A stretch of 64,000 nucleotides of DNA from Halomonas campaniensis (GTDB lineage: Bacteria > Pseudomonadota > Gammaproteobacteria > Pseudomonadales > Halomonadaceae): assembly GCF_014193375.1 (NCBI RefSeq), contig NZ_JACHZF010000007.1:104289-168288 (forward strand), read 5' to 3'. The notes beneath the pieces are model-generated. The model had not been told where the DNA came from. It made no database searches and saw nothing but the letters and a program-made list of their open reading frames with translations. The position numbers and the translations under genes are program-made. Positions 1-8,552 of this stretch are shown piece after piece. Position 1 is the first letter of the stretch. Every line of letters begins with the position of its first letter.

Positions 1-61
1 CATCGCGCCATTCGCCGGCGATGAAGGCCTTGGGGATCAGGATGTCGGGCAGCTCGGCCAT
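1..61 (-). CDS. Aldehyde dehydrogenase family protein, N-terminal fragment
   Basis: Only the first 20 codons are inside the window; the gene runs off the left edge. The peptide begins MAELPDILIPKAFIAGEWRD. The FI-x-GEW pattern followed by an acidic residue is typical of the first beta hairpin of NAD(P)-dependent aldehyde dehydrogenases such as succinate-semialdehyde dehydrogenase. A purine-rich GGAGG lies just upstream of the ATG on this strand, which supports the start. The substrate cannot be told from this fragment, and the family call itself rests on one short motif. Confidence 0.45.
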   Translation of the reverse strand, partial: MAELPDILIPKAFIAGEWRD

Positions 62-290
62 GGGTCCTCCGGGGAGTGTTGTCATCATATTTTACGCAGT
101 GTGCATTATTTAAAACGTTCCGCCAAGTCCTCCGGGAGCGCCTTGCTGGCACCGGCCGTGCCGGGAATTCCACCCTCGACCCATCGGCGCCGGCCGCGCT
201 TTCCGCTACACTAGTGCGCCGAATTCTGTCCGGCCTGCGCCTTCTCCCCGTGCGCGGCCGTCCGTCACACCCTGGATGTCGAGGTGAGCC
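62..290. promoter_or_regulatory. Divergent intergenic region, probable promoters
   Basis: This spacer separates the leftward aldehyde dehydrogenase start from the rightward DUF1266 gene. It holds an AT-rich stretch at about 84-118 in otherwise GC-rich DNA, the expected place for promoters serving both directions. I could not fix convincing -35/-10 pairs. No small gene is supported here. Confidence 0.3.
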
Positions 291-2756
291 TTGGTCGATC
301 CCCTGAACGCCTGGTGGGCCCAGCAGCTGGTGCTGTGTGACTGGGCCTTTGCGCCCGATCCACTGACCGTCGAGCCGGATGCGGCCGTGGCCCGGCTCGC
401 CGCCCTGGGCGTCGCCGACCGAGGCGAGCTGGGCTGGCGCCTGGTGGAGTCGCACGGCGTCGGTGGCGCCGCGGCGGACCCCGCCCGCCTGCTCGAGGCC
501 CTGGAACTGGTCGCCCTGGCCGGTGCCGCCGGCTGGCTCTCCGAGAGCCGCGCCCGGGAGTGGGCCCACGCCCTGGCCGGCGAGATCAGCGCCCACCATG
601 CCGACCTCGATGCCTGGCTGGAGGCGCTGCGCCGCGCGCGCAGCGCCACCGGCTGGGTGCACGGCGACGACGGCTTCGTCGAGGCCTGCCAGGCGCTCTC
701 GGTGCTGGAACACGATGGCGAGGGCATCACCTGGGAGCGGCTGGGCGAGTGGCTGGCGATCCATGACCACCCGCCGGTGCTGTGGCCCGACGCCCCCGAG
801 GCGCGGGTCTGGCGACTGCGCGCGGGCTTCGCCCCGGTGGTCGAGCTGCCGGCCCGGGAGAACGACTGGGCCGGCCTCGCCGCCTGGCTCGGCGAGGCCT
901 GGCAGGTCCACGGGCGCGACGACCTGGTGCGCGCGCTGCTGTGGCTGGGGGCCCAGGGCGACCGCCAGGGCTGGGACCTGGATGCCGCGCGGCTGCTGGA
1001 GCTGGATGCGACCGGGCGGGCCGAGTGGATGGAGCGGCTGGAGGGGCCCGACCGGCCCTTCGGCCGGGTGATGCTGGGCTTCGTCGAGCATGGCGAGCCC
1101 CTGGAGTGGGCGGCCTGGGACTGGCTGCGCCTGGTCGACCTGGCCTGGGCGGGGGCCTGCCTGGGCTGGCTCGAGGCGCACGAGGCCGCCGACTTCGCCC
1201 TGCATGCGGCCGACCTGGTGGAGCACCGCTACAGCGACTGGGCGGCGCTGGCCCGTGCCTACCAGCGCGGCAGGAGCCTGTTCGAGGGACGAAACCTGCT
1301 CTCCACCTTCGACGCCGACTGGAAGCTGCTGCTGCAGTCGCCGGTGAGCCCCTGGCGGCCCGCCCTGCAGGGGCTGATCGACCCGACCCTGCTGGAGCGC
1401 TCCCGTGTCGCCATGCGCCAGTGGCGTCGCGACCCGCGGCACTGGGTGCTGGCGCTGGCGGCGGTGCGTGAGCCCGAGCTGGCCGGCCGCCAGGGCCCTG
1501 CCGCCCCCGTGCCGGCGGCGCGCCGCGAGGATGCCCGCCAGTACCTGGCCGAGACCCTGGACCTGCACCCCGACGAGGGGGTGGAAGCGCTCTCGCGCTA
1601 CTGGCTGCCGGCCCAGGCGCACCACCTCAACCAGCTGGCCGCCGATGCCGCCCATGGCGCCTTGCCGCCGGCCGAGACGCCCTTCGGGGCCCCCGAGCCG
1701 GCGGCGCTTGAGGTGCGCGACGGGCTGCGGCGCGGCAGTCGCCATGCGGCCACCGTCCACATGGCCGAGAAGTATGCCTTCTACCTGCAGATGGCCATGG
1801 ACTGCGAAGGCTTCGAGGCGGAAGGCCTGGCCGCCCTGGCCGATGCGCTGCGCGCCTCGCTGTGCCGCTTCTACCCCGACGCCCGCCGACTGCTGGAGGC
1901 CTGGGCCGGGTGGGAGGCGCTGCTGCCCGAGGAGGGCCAGCCCTCGCTGACCGCCGAGATCCGCTGGCACCAGGAGGATCCCGGCAGCCTCTTCCACTGG
2001 CTGGACTGGCGCGCCGGCGAGTGGCAGGAGCCCGGGCCCCGGCCGAGCCTCTCGCACTTCACCGCCATGTCGCTGGTCGGCCCCCTCAACAGCCCGGCCT
2101 GGAGCCTGCCCCACCCGGAAAGCGCGCGGGAGTGCGTGTCGATTCGCGAGTGGGTCGACGGCCACTACGGGCTCCACTCGGCCGAGGAGCTCGCCGACTT
2201 CCTCGACTTCCTGCTCGAGGCCGGGGATCGCCAGGAGTACCAGATCAACTACGCGCCCTACACCCTCAACGAGGGACGGCTGGCCTCGGAGATCGCCACC
2301 CTGGAGAGCGGCGAGTGCAGCGACGAGGAGCACACCCACCTGCTGCGGCTGCAGCGGGTGCGCGACAACGAGGATGGCTGCAACGACACCGACCTGGCCG
2401 CCTGGGACATCGCCCAGGCGGTGGACCTGGCGATCGCCGCCCGCCAGCTGGGCTGGCTGGAGGCCGCGGCCTTCACCGCGACCCTTGAGCGGGCCCACGC
2501 CCTGGCGGCCGCCCACTATGCCGGCTGGGAGGAGTATGCCCGGGCCCTGCATGCCGGCTTCTCGTTCTTCATGGGCGAGACCCCGGAGCGCGAGAGCTTC
2601 CTGGCCGGCTTCCGCCAGGCGCTGGTCGCCTGGCTCAGTGCGGCGCCGCCGCTGGCCGGCCCTTGGGCCAGCCTGGACTTCCCGGGCGCCCGGCCGCGCC
2701 ACTGGGCCCCCCTGCACATCGATACCCTGCCGGGGGACTCCCGCCAGCTGCACTGA
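291..2756 (+). CDS. DUF1266 domain-containing protein, 821 aa
   Basis: Function is unknown. DUF1266 is the family of E. coli YbeU and YbeR. Two regions carry the family pattern of an aromatic-rich helix ending in a W-x2-YA or W-x2-LA element: about residues 275-335 (WDWLRLVDLAW, then a GRSLFEG turn) and about 695-760 (AWDIAQAVDLA, then GWEEYARAL). The protein is much longer than a single domain, so it looks like a repeat or multi-domain version. It has no signal peptide or membrane segment, so it is probably cytosolic. The start is TTG at 291, supported by GAGGTGA at 281-287. It appears to be a single-gene unit, closed by a hairpin just after the stop. Confidence 0.7.
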   Translation: MVDPLNAWWAQQLVLCDWAFAPDPLTVEPDAAVARLAALGVADRGELGWRLVESHGVGGAAADPARLLEALELVALAGAAGWLSESRAREWAHALAGEISAHHADLDAWLEALRRARSATGWVHGDDGFVEACQALSVLEHDGEGITWERLGEWLAIHDHPPVLWPDAPEARVWRLRAGFAPVVELPARENDWAGLAAWLGEAWQVHGRDDLVRALLWLGAQGDRQGWDLDAARLLELDATGRAEWMERLEGPDRPFGRVMLGFVEHGEPLEWAAWDWLRLVDLAWAGACLGWLEAHEAADFALHAADLVEHRYSDWAALARAYQRGRSLFEGRNLLSTFDADWKLLLQSPVSPWRPALQGLIDPTLLERSRVAMRQWRRDPRHWVLALAAVREPELAGRQGPAAPVPAARREDARQYLAETLDLHPDEGVEALSRYWLPAQAHHLNQLAADAAHGALPPAETPFGAPEPAALEVRDGLRRGSRHAATVHMAEKYAFYLQMAMDCEGFEAEGLAALADALRASLCRFYPDARRLLEAWAGWEALLPEEGQPSLTAEIRWHQEDPGSLFHWLDWRAGEWQEPGPRPSLSHFTAMSLVGPLNSPAWSLPHPESARECVSIREWVDGHYGLHSAEELADFLDFLLEAGDRQEYQINYAPYTLNEGRLASEIATLESGECSDEEHTHLLRLQRVRDNEDGCNDTDLAAWDIAQAVDLAIAARQLGWLEAAAFTATLERAHALAAAHYAGWEEYARALHAGFSFFMGETPERESFLAGFRQALVAWLSAAPPLAGPWASLDFPGARPRHWAPLHIDTLPGDSRQLH

Positions 2757-2769
2757 GCCGAAGGACGCC

Positions 2770-2789
2770 GGGGGGCTCGCCAGCCCCCC
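2770..2789 (+). terminator. Intrinsic terminator-like hairpin after the DUF1266 gene
   Basis: An 8-bp perfect stem of GGGGGGCT pairing with AGCCCCCC encloses a 4-base loop, starting 13 bases after the stop codon. The U-tract is weak (GGTTTAT follows at 2797-2803), so termination may be partial. Confidence 0.55.
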
Positions 2790-2795
2790 GGCGGC

Positions 2796-2987
2796 TGGTT
2801 TATAGTCACCGCGTTGCAGCACACGGCTCCACCTGTCGGGAGCCATCGCCGGAAGCGAGCCGCCGACAGGCCGCTCTGGCAGTGATACCGGCATGCCCGG
2901 CACCACTGCCACAGCGACAATGTTCCAGCGCGGGGTGTCGACACCCCGACCGCAGGGATGCGGCTCACGGATCGAGGTCGCTCAAGG
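2796..2987 (+). promoter_or_regulatory. Structured leader with three inverted repeats upstream of the NlpC/P60 gene
   Basis: A possible -10 box TATAGT lies at 2801-2806. Between it and the next start are three successive inverted repeats: CCTGTCGG (2832-2839) with CCGACAGG (2863-2870), TGGCAGTG (2877-2884) with CACTGCCA (2904-2911), and an 18-bp perfect palindrome centred on the GTCGAC at 2937-2942. Together they could fold into a three-hairpin 5' leader. I recognise no known riboswitch or leader family. Confidence 0.35.
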
Positions 2988-3617
2988 ATGGTTGTCGCGC
3001 GTAGGTGTCGTGCCCTGTTGGTCTCCGTCCCGCTGGCCCTGCTGGCCGGCTGTGTCACCGCCCCCCAGGAGAGTGCTTCCCTGGCGTCCGGCGATGACTA
3101 TTTCTCCCGACAGCTGCCCGGCCTGCCGGGGGGCTGGGACCCCATGATGTCCCGGGTGGACAACCCCATTCTGGAGGCGCGCAGCCTCGCCAATCCGCCG
3201 CCGGCGCTGGTCCAGCAGGCCCTGCTCGCCCAGCACGAGCGCTGGGTGGGAACGCCCTATCGCCTGGGGGGCACCTCCCGCCAGGGGATCGACTGCTCGG
3301 CGCTGGTCCAGCATGTCTTCAACGATACCTTCCGGGTGGAGCTGCCACGCTCCACCGGCGAGCAGGTCCACCAGGGCATGCCCGTCGAGCGCGACGCGCT
3401 GCAGCCCGGCGACCTGGTGTTCTTCCGCCCGCCGGGCCGCTACGACCACGTGGGGATCTACCTCGGCGAAGGGCGCTTCTTCCACGCCTCTACCTCGCGC
3501 GGGGTGATGATTTCCGAACTCGACAATCGCTACTGGCAGCGCCACTTCTGGCAGGCCAGGCGCACCCTGGAGCCCACCACCCTGGCCCAGCGCGTGCTGG
3601 CGTCCGGCGAAGGGTAA
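2988..3617 (+). CDS. NlpC/P60-family lipoprotein (MepS/Spr-like peptidoglycan hydrolase)
   Basis: Predicted cell-wall endopeptidase that cleaves peptide cross-links, anchored as a lipoprotein. Residues 1-22 are a lipoprotein signal peptide with lipobox LLAGC (lipidated Cys22). The C-terminal half is an NlpC/P60 domain: GIDCSALVQHVF carries the catalytic Cys103, RYDHVGIY the His154 and GRFFHAS the His166, a complete Cys-His-His triad. I chose the ATG at 2988 because GAGGT lies 9 bases upstream and it gives a normal signal peptide; an in-frame ATG at 2958 is less likely. The length of 209 aa is usual for the family. An MFS gene follows after 11 bp. The substrate bond is inferred from family membership only. 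Confidence 0.85.
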   Translation: MVVARRCRALLVSVPLALLAGCVTAPQESASLASGDDYFSRQLPGLPGGWDPMMSRVDNPILEARSLANPPPALVQQALLAQHERWVGTPYRLGGTSRQGIDCSALVQHVFNDTFRVELPRSTGEQVHQGMPVERDALQPGDLVFFRPPGRYDHVGIYLGEGRFFHASTSRGVMISELDNRYWQRHFWQARRTLEPTTLAQRVLASGEG

Positions 3618-3628
3618 CCCGGCCGTTG

Positions 3629-4840
3629 ATGGCCGATCCCAAGATCCAGACACGTACGCGTGCCTGGTGGCGCGCCACCCTGGCCCTCAGCCTGGGCTCC
3701 CTGCTGGTGTTCCTGAACCTCTATGCGCCCCAGCCGCTGCTGCCCGACCTGCGCGCTGCCTACGGGGTCTCCACCCTGGTGGCCGGCCTGGTGATGTCGG
3801 TCTCGACCCTGGCGCTGGCGGCCTCGCTGCTGGTCTTCGGGCCGCTCTCGGATGCCATCGGCCGCGACCGTATCATGCGCCTCACGCTGCTGGCGGCCGG
3901 CGTCCTCTCGCTGGCGCTGGCCCTGGCGCCCAACTTCGAGAGCCTGCTGCTGCTGCGCACGCTGCAGGGTTTCGTGCTCGGGGGGCTGCCGGCGGTGGCG
4001 ATCGCCTGGATGGGCGACGAGTTCGAACCGGACGCCATGATGGCCGCGGTGGGGCTCTACATCGGCGCCAATACCCTGGGCGGCATCAGCGGCCGCGTGG
4101 TGGGCGGGGCGGTGGGGGAGGTCGCCGGCAGTTCCGCCAGTTTCCTGGCGGTGGGACTGATCACCCTGGTCGGGGTCGTCGTCTTCTGGCGGCTGCTGCC
4201 GCCGGCGCGGCGATTCCGGCCGCGCCGCTTCGCACTGGGCGGTGCCGTGGCCGACCTCGCCGCCCACCTGCGCAACCCGCTGCTGCTGGCGGCCTACCTG
4301 CTGGGAGGCCTCAACTTCCTGATCTTCATCAACCAGTACAGCTACATCACCTTCCGCCTGGCCGAGGCGCCCTTCGGGCTGGGGGCCAGGCTGCTGGGGC
4401 TGATCTTCCTCACCTACCTGGGGGGCACCCTGGGCTCATCGCTCTCGGGGCGCCTGGTGCGACACCTGTCGGCACCGGCCTGCATGATGACGGGGATCGC
4501 GGTCCTCATGGGGGGCACCCTGGTGACCCTGATCGACAGCCTGCCGGTGATCCTGCTCGGACTGACCATCAACGCCTTCGGCTTCTTCCTGGCCCACGCC
4601 ATGGCCTCGAGCTGGGTAGGGCGCAATGCCCGGCAGGCGCGAGGCAGCGCCTCGGCGCTCTACCTGGTCTTCTACTACGGCGGTGCCAGCCTGGGGGGCC
4701 TGTGGCTGGAGCCCTTCTGGCAGCTGGGCGCCTGGCCCGGCGTGGTCGTGGGCTCCTGGCTGGTGCTGGGCATCACCCTGGGGATCGCGACCTGGCTGTG
4801 GCGCCGCGAGGGCTCAGCGCGCCGCCGCCAGGTCGCCTGA
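3629..4840 (+). CDS. MFS transporter, drug/sugar efflux type (YnfM-like)
   Basis: An inner-membrane secondary transporter of 403 aa with about twelve hydrophobic segments. The family loop between segments 2 and 3 is visible as FGPLSDAIGRDRIM at about residues 71-84, and the N-terminal LNLYAPQPLLPDL region resembles the YnfM/arabinose-efflux branch of the DHA1 group. The substrate cannot be predicted. The ATG at 3629 follows the NlpC/P60 stop by 11 bp, so the two may be co-transcribed, although the ribosome site is weak. Its last 27 bases overlap the 3' end of the convergent msrA. Confidence 0.8.
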   Translation: MADPKIQTRTRAWWRATLALSLGSLLVFLNLYAPQPLLPDLRAAYGVSTLVAGLVMSVSTLALAASLLVFGPLSDAIGRDRIMRLTLLAAGVLSLALALAPNFESLLLLRTLQGFVLGGLPAVAIAWMGDEFEPDAMMAAVGLYIGANTLGGISGRVVGGAVGEVAGSSASFLAVGLITLVGVVVFWRLLPPARRFRPRRFALGGAVADLAAHLRNPLLLAAYLLGGLNFLIFINQYSYITFRLAEAPFGLGARLLGLIFLTYLGGTLGSSLSGRLVRHLSAPACMMTGIAVLMGGTLVTLIDSLPVILLGLTINAFGFFLAHAMASSWVGRNARQARGSASALYLVFYYGGASLGGLWLEPFWQLGAWPGVVVGSWLVLGITLGIATWLWRREGSARRRQVA

Positions 4841-5461
4841 CAGGCCGCCGGCCTCGTCGCCCCATACCTCCTCGAGGCGCTCCACGCGGCGGCAGGCGGA
4901 CTTGTAGAAGTTGTAGCGAACCGGGTTCTTGCGATAGTAGTTCTGGTGGTACTCCTCGGCGGGGTAGAAGGCTTCGAAGTCGTTGATCTCGGTGGCAATC
5001 TCGCGGCCGAAGCGCTCGGTGAGGGCCTCGAGACTGGCCTCGGCGAGGCGGCGCTCCTCGTCGTTCATGGGAAAGATCGCGCTGCGATAGGGCTCGCCGG
5101 CGTCACAGAACTGGCGGTCCACGGCGAAGGGGTCGATGTTGCGCCAGAACACGTGCAGCAGGGCCGAGTAGTCGACCACGGTCGGGTCGTACTCCACCTG
5201 GACCACCTCGGCATGGCCGGTGCCGCCGGCCACCACCTGGTTGTAGCCGGGATTCTCGACGTGGCCGCCGCTGAAGCCTGAGGTGGTCGAGAGCACGCCG
5301 TCGACCTGGTCGAAGGCCTCCTCGACGCACCAGAAGCAGCCGCCGGCGAAGACGGCACTGGCCGGAGGGGCCTCGGCAAGGCTCTGGCCGGCCAGGCCGA
5401 TCGACAGGGGCAGGCCGAGCAGGGCGAACCAGCGGGGTGCGGGCAGGGAAGGGAAGGACAT
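4814..5461 (-). CDS. msrA: Peptide-methionine (S)-S-oxide reductase, exported form
   Basis: Repairs oxidised methionine by reducing the S epimer of methionine sulfoxide. The diagnostic GGCFWCVEEAF motif is present; Cys42 of GCFW is the catalytic residue. Other family blocks visible are the SGFSGG stretch, the GTGHAEVVQVEYDP block and the EYHQNYYRKNP C-terminal region. Residues 1-30 form a hydrophobic leader ending near SLAEA, so this copy is probably secreted to the periplasm rather than cytosolic like E. coli MsrA. Length is 215 aa. The gene is convergent with the MFS gene (27 bp overlap) and divergent from the membrane flavoprotein gene. An msrB is present far away at 52 kb. Confidence 0.92.
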   Translation of the reverse strand: MSFPSLPAPRWFALLGLPLSIGLAGQSLAEAPPASAVFAGGCFWCVEEAFDQVDGVLSTTSGFSGGHVENPGYNQVVAGGTGHAEVVQVEYDPTVVDYSALLHVFWRNIDPFAVDRQFCDAGEPYRSAIFPMNDEERRLAEASLEALTERFGREIATEINDFEAFYPAEEYHQNYYRKNPVRYNFYKSACRRVERLEEVWGDEAGGLSGDLAAAR

Positions 5462-5581
5462 GGGGTGGCTCCGTCGTTCAGGGGTGATAGATTGGAGGCT
5501 GTCACTGAGCCAGGGTTCCGTACAACTCCTGTTGAAGTGTATTCCCTGTAAGGCATCGCGTCGCGGGACGACAGAATCGCC

Positions 5582-7846
5582 ATGCCTTCCGCCAGCCACC
5601 CCTGGAGCCTTCCCTTGACCCGACGTCGCCTGATCCTCGCGGCCCTGATCGCCCTGGCCATCGCGGCCTGGTTCCTCAGCGGGGCCCACGATGCCCTGAC
5701 CCTCCAGGCCCTGCAGGCCGAGCAGGCCCGCTTCCGGGCCTGGCTGGCCGCCGAGCCGCTGGTCGTCGCCGGTGGCTTCTTCCTGATCTACGTGCTCATG
5801 GCGGCAGTCTCGCTGCCCGGCGCGACCCTGCTCACCGTGCTGGGGGGCGCCCTGTTCGGCCTCGGCTGGGGGCTGCTGATCATCTCCTTTGCCAGTGCCC
5901 TGGGGGCCACCCTGGCCGCGCTGATCGCCCGCACCCTGGCCCGCGAGCCCCTGGAGCGGCGTTTCGCGCCCCAGCTGGCCCGGATCAATGCCGGTATCGC
6001 CCGGGAGGGGGCCTTCTACCTCTTCACGCTGCGGCTGATCCCGCTCTTCCCCTTCTTCGTGATCAACCTGGTCATGGGCTTGACCCGCATGCGGCTGTGG
6101 ACCTTCTACTGGGTCAGCCAGCTCGGCATGCTGCCCGGCACGGCGGTGTTCGTGAACGCGGGGCGTGAGCTGGGCAGCCTCGAGTCGCTCTCGGGCATCC
6201 TCTCGCCGGGCCTGATCGGCTCCTTCGCGCTGATCGGCCTGTTCCCGTGGCTGGCCCGCGGCGGGGTGGCGCTGGCCAAGCGCCGGCGCCTGGCGACGCG
6301 GTTCTCGCGTCCCGCCCGCTTCGATCACGACATCGTGGTGATCGGCGGCGGTTCGGCGGGGCTGGTGGCGAGCTACATCGCCGCGGCGGTCAGGGCCAGG
6401 GTGGCGCTGGTGGAGCGCGACCGGCTGGGGGGCGACTGCCTCAACACCGGCTGCGTACCCTCCAAGGCCCTGATCCGTGCCGCCCGGCTGGCCAGCGAGG
6501 TGCGCGGTGCCGGTCGTTTCGGCGTGCAGGCGGGTGAGCCGGAGATCGATTTTCCGGCGGTGATGGGCCATGTACAGCGTGCCGTCCAGGAGATCGAACC
6601 CCACGACAGCCGCGAGCGCTACGAGGGGCTGGGCGTGGCGGTGATGGCCGGTGAGGCCGTCCTCGAGGACCCCTGGCGGGTGCGGGTGACCGATGGGGCC
6701 GGCGCCTCGCGGGTGGTCACCACCCGCCATGTGATCATCGCCAGCGGGGCGCGGCCGCGGGTGCCGCCGCTGCCCGGGCTCGAGGCCATCGAGGTGCTGA
6801 CGTCCGACAACCTCTGGCGGCTGGAGGCACTCCCCGAGAGGCTGCTGGTGCTGGGCGGTGGCCCCATCGGCTGCGAGCTGGGCCAGGCGTTCGCCCGCCT
6901 GGGCAGCCGCGTGGCCCTGGTCGAGATGGGCGGGCAGCTGCTGCCCCGCGAGGATCCCGAGGTCGCCGCCGAGGTCGGCCGGCGCCTCGGCGAGGAGGGC
7001 ATGGCGCTGCATCTCGGCACCCGGGCGCTTGGCGTGGTGGCCGGGAAGGACGGCGGCCATGCCCTGGAGGTCGAGCGCTTCGATGCCGAGGGTAAGCCGT
7101 TGCGCGAAACCCTGCCCTTCTCTCACCTGCTGGTGGCGGTGGGACGGCAGGCCAACGTCTCCGGCATGGGGCTCGAGGCGCTGGGCGTGGAGACCCGCGG
7201 CGACGGCACCCTGGCGGTGGACGAGAGCCTGCAGAGCGTGCTGCCCAACGTCTGGGCCTGCGGGGACGTGACCGGCCCCTACCAGCTCACCCACGCCAGT
7301 GCGCATCAGGCCTGGCACGCCACGGTCAACGCCCTGTTCGGCGAGTTCAAGCGCTTCCGGGTGAGCTATCGGGCCCTGCCGGCGGTGACCTTCACCGCCC
7401 CCGAGGTGGCCCGGGTGGGGCTCAACGAGCGCGAGGCCCGGGAGCGGGGGGTGGCCTTCGAGGTCACGCGCTATGCGCTGGCCGAACTGGACCGCGCCAT
7501 CGCCGAGGGCGAGACCGAGGGGTTCATCAAGGTCCTGACGGTACCCGGCCGCGATCGCCTGCTCGGGGCGACCATCGTCGGCGAGGGGGCGGGGGAGATG
7601 CTCGCCGAGTTCACCCTGGCCATGACCCACGGCATCGGGCTCAACAAGCTGCTGGGCACCATCCATCCCTACCCGACCCGCAGCGAGGCGGTGAAGGCCA
7701 CGGCGGGGGTCTGGAAGAACGCCCACAAGCCCGAACGGCTGCTGGGCTGGCTCGAGCGCTACTTCCGCTGGCGGCGCAGCGGGCACGGAGAGCGTGATGT
7801 GCGGTCCGCGGCGGGGGGACGTCGCGCGGAACAGGAGGCGCGTTGA
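5582..7846 (+). CDS. VTT (TVP38/DedA-like) membrane domain fused to a mercuric-reductase-like FAD disulfide oxidoreductase
   Basis: A 754-aa two-part protein. Residues about 15-235 are a VTT/SNARE-associated-type membrane domain with several hydrophobic segments and the SLPGATLLTVLGGALFG block. Residues about 245-720 are a class I pyridine-nucleotide disulfide oxidoreductase: FAD-binding GGGSAG at 255-260, a redox-active pair Cys286 and Cys291 in CLNTGC, an NAD(P)H-binding GGGPIGCELG, and the C-terminal HPYPTRSE with His695 and Glu702. The flavoenzyme is therefore probably membrane tethered. The electron acceptor is unknown; mercuric or lipoamide specificity cannot be inferred. It is translationally coupled to the CDP-alcohol phosphatidyltransferase gene, suggesting a lipid or quinone link. 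Confidence 0.88.
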   Translation: MPSASHPWSLPLTRRRLILAALIALAIAAWFLSGAHDALTLQALQAEQARFRAWLAAEPLVVAGGFFLIYVLMAAVSLPGATLLTVLGGALFGLGWGLLIISFASALGATLAALIARTLAREPLERRFAPQLARINAGIAREGAFYLFTLRLIPLFPFFVINLVMGLTRMRLWTFYWVSQLGMLPGTAVFVNAGRELGSLESLSGILSPGLIGSFALIGLFPWLARGGVALAKRRRLATRFSRPARFDHDIVVIGGGSAGLVASYIAAAVRARVALVERDRLGGDCLNTGCVPSKALIRAARLASEVRGAGRFGVQAGEPEIDFPAVMGHVQRAVQEIEPHDSRERYEGLGVAVMAGEAVLEDPWRVRVTDGAGASRVVTTRHVIIASGARPRVPPLPGLEAIEVLTSDNLWRLEALPERLLVLGGGPIGCELGQAFARLGSRVALVEMGGQLLPREDPEVAAEVGRRLGEEGMALHLGTRALGVVAGKDGGHALEVERFDAEGKPLRETLPFSHLLVAVGRQANVSGMGLEALGVETRGDGTLAVDESLQSVLPNVWACGDVTGPYQLTHASAHQAWHATVNALFGEFKRFRVSYRALPAVTFTAPEVARVGLNEREARERGVAFEVTRYALAELDRAIAEGETEGFIKVLTVPGRDRLLGATIVGEGAGEMLAEFTLAMTHGIGLNKLLGTIHPYPTRSEAVKATAGVWKNAHKPERLLGWLERYFRWRRSGHGERDVRSAAGGRRAEQEAR

Positions 7847-8463
7847 TGCTGGATCGCTGGACCATGCCGATGAGCCAGCCGCCGCTGGGCTGGCTGGCCC
7901 GGCGCCTTCAGGCAGCCGGGGTGCGCCCCGACCAGGTCACGGTGGTGGCCTTTCTGGTGGGAATGCTGGCGTTGCCGTTGCTGGCTCTGGGCTGGACCCT
8001 GGCGGCGCTGGTGGTCATCCTGCTCAACCGCCTGGGAGACGGGCTCGATGGTGCCCTTGCCCGGCTGACCGGTCGGACGAGCGATGCGGGTGGCTTCCTC
8101 GACATCGGCCTGGACTTCGTCTTCTATGCCGCCGTGGTGCTGGGCTTCGCCCTGGCCGACCCCGCGGCCAATGCGCTGGCCGCCGCCTTCCTGCTGTTCG
8201 CGTTCATTGGCACCGGGACCTCCTTTCTGGCCTTCGCCATCATGGCGACCCGTCATGGCCTCGAGCGGCCGTCGTTCCAGAGGAAGGCCTTCTACTACCT
8301 GCACGGCTTGACCGAGGGCACCGAGACGGTGCTGGCCTTGGTGGCCTTCTGCCTGTGGCCCGGGCATTTCGCCCTGATGGCCACGGTCTTCGGCCTGGCC
8401 TGCCTGGTCACCACGGCGACACGCCTGTGGGGCGGCTACCGGACCCTCCGTGCCATGGGGTAG
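7846..8463 (+). CDS. CDP-alcohol phosphatidyltransferase family protein
   Basis: An integral membrane enzyme of phospholipid head-group transfer, 205 aa. The complete family signature is present at about residues 66-88: D-G-x2-A-R-x8-G-x3-D-x3-D, read here as DGALAR then GGFLDIGLD. The remainder is hydrophobic helices. The acceptor alcohol is not determinable; it is neither an obvious PgsA nor PssA by the segments I can see. The start ATG at 7846 shares one base with the TGA of the upstream flavoprotein and has AGGAGG about 8 bases before it, so the two genes form a coupled operon. A strong hairpin follows the stop. Confidence 0.88.
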   Translation: MLDRWTMPMSQPPLGWLARRLQAAGVRPDQVTVVAFLVGMLALPLLALGWTLAALVVILLNRLGDGLDGALARLTGRTSDAGGFLDIGLDFVFYAAVVLGFALADPAANALAAAFLLFAFIGTGTSFLAFAIMATRHGLERPSFQRKAFYYLHGLTEGTETVLALVAFCLWPGHFALMATVFGLACLVTTATRLWGGYRTLRAMG

Positions 8464-8476
8464 CGGCCGAAAACGC

Positions 8477-8505
8477 GGAAGGGGCAGCCAGTGGCTGCCC
8501 CTTCC
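8477..8505. terminator. Bidirectional terminator between the phosphatidyltransferase and FKBP genes
   Basis: A perfect stem of up to 14 bp, GGAAGGGGCAG pairing with CTGCCCCTTCC, lies 13 bases after one stop and 47 bases from the convergent stop. There is no long U-run. Confidence 0.6.
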
Positions 8506-8552
8506 GGATCCGGGCCCCGGGAAACTCTCGGGGCCATGGCGCTGGGCCCGGC

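Noticed and set aside
4814..7786. A 990-codon minus-strand frame continuing upstream of msrA across the flavoprotein gene
   Set aside because: In GC-rich DNA antisense frames stay open. Only the msrA part has conserved motifs; the rest is antisense to a well-supported gene.
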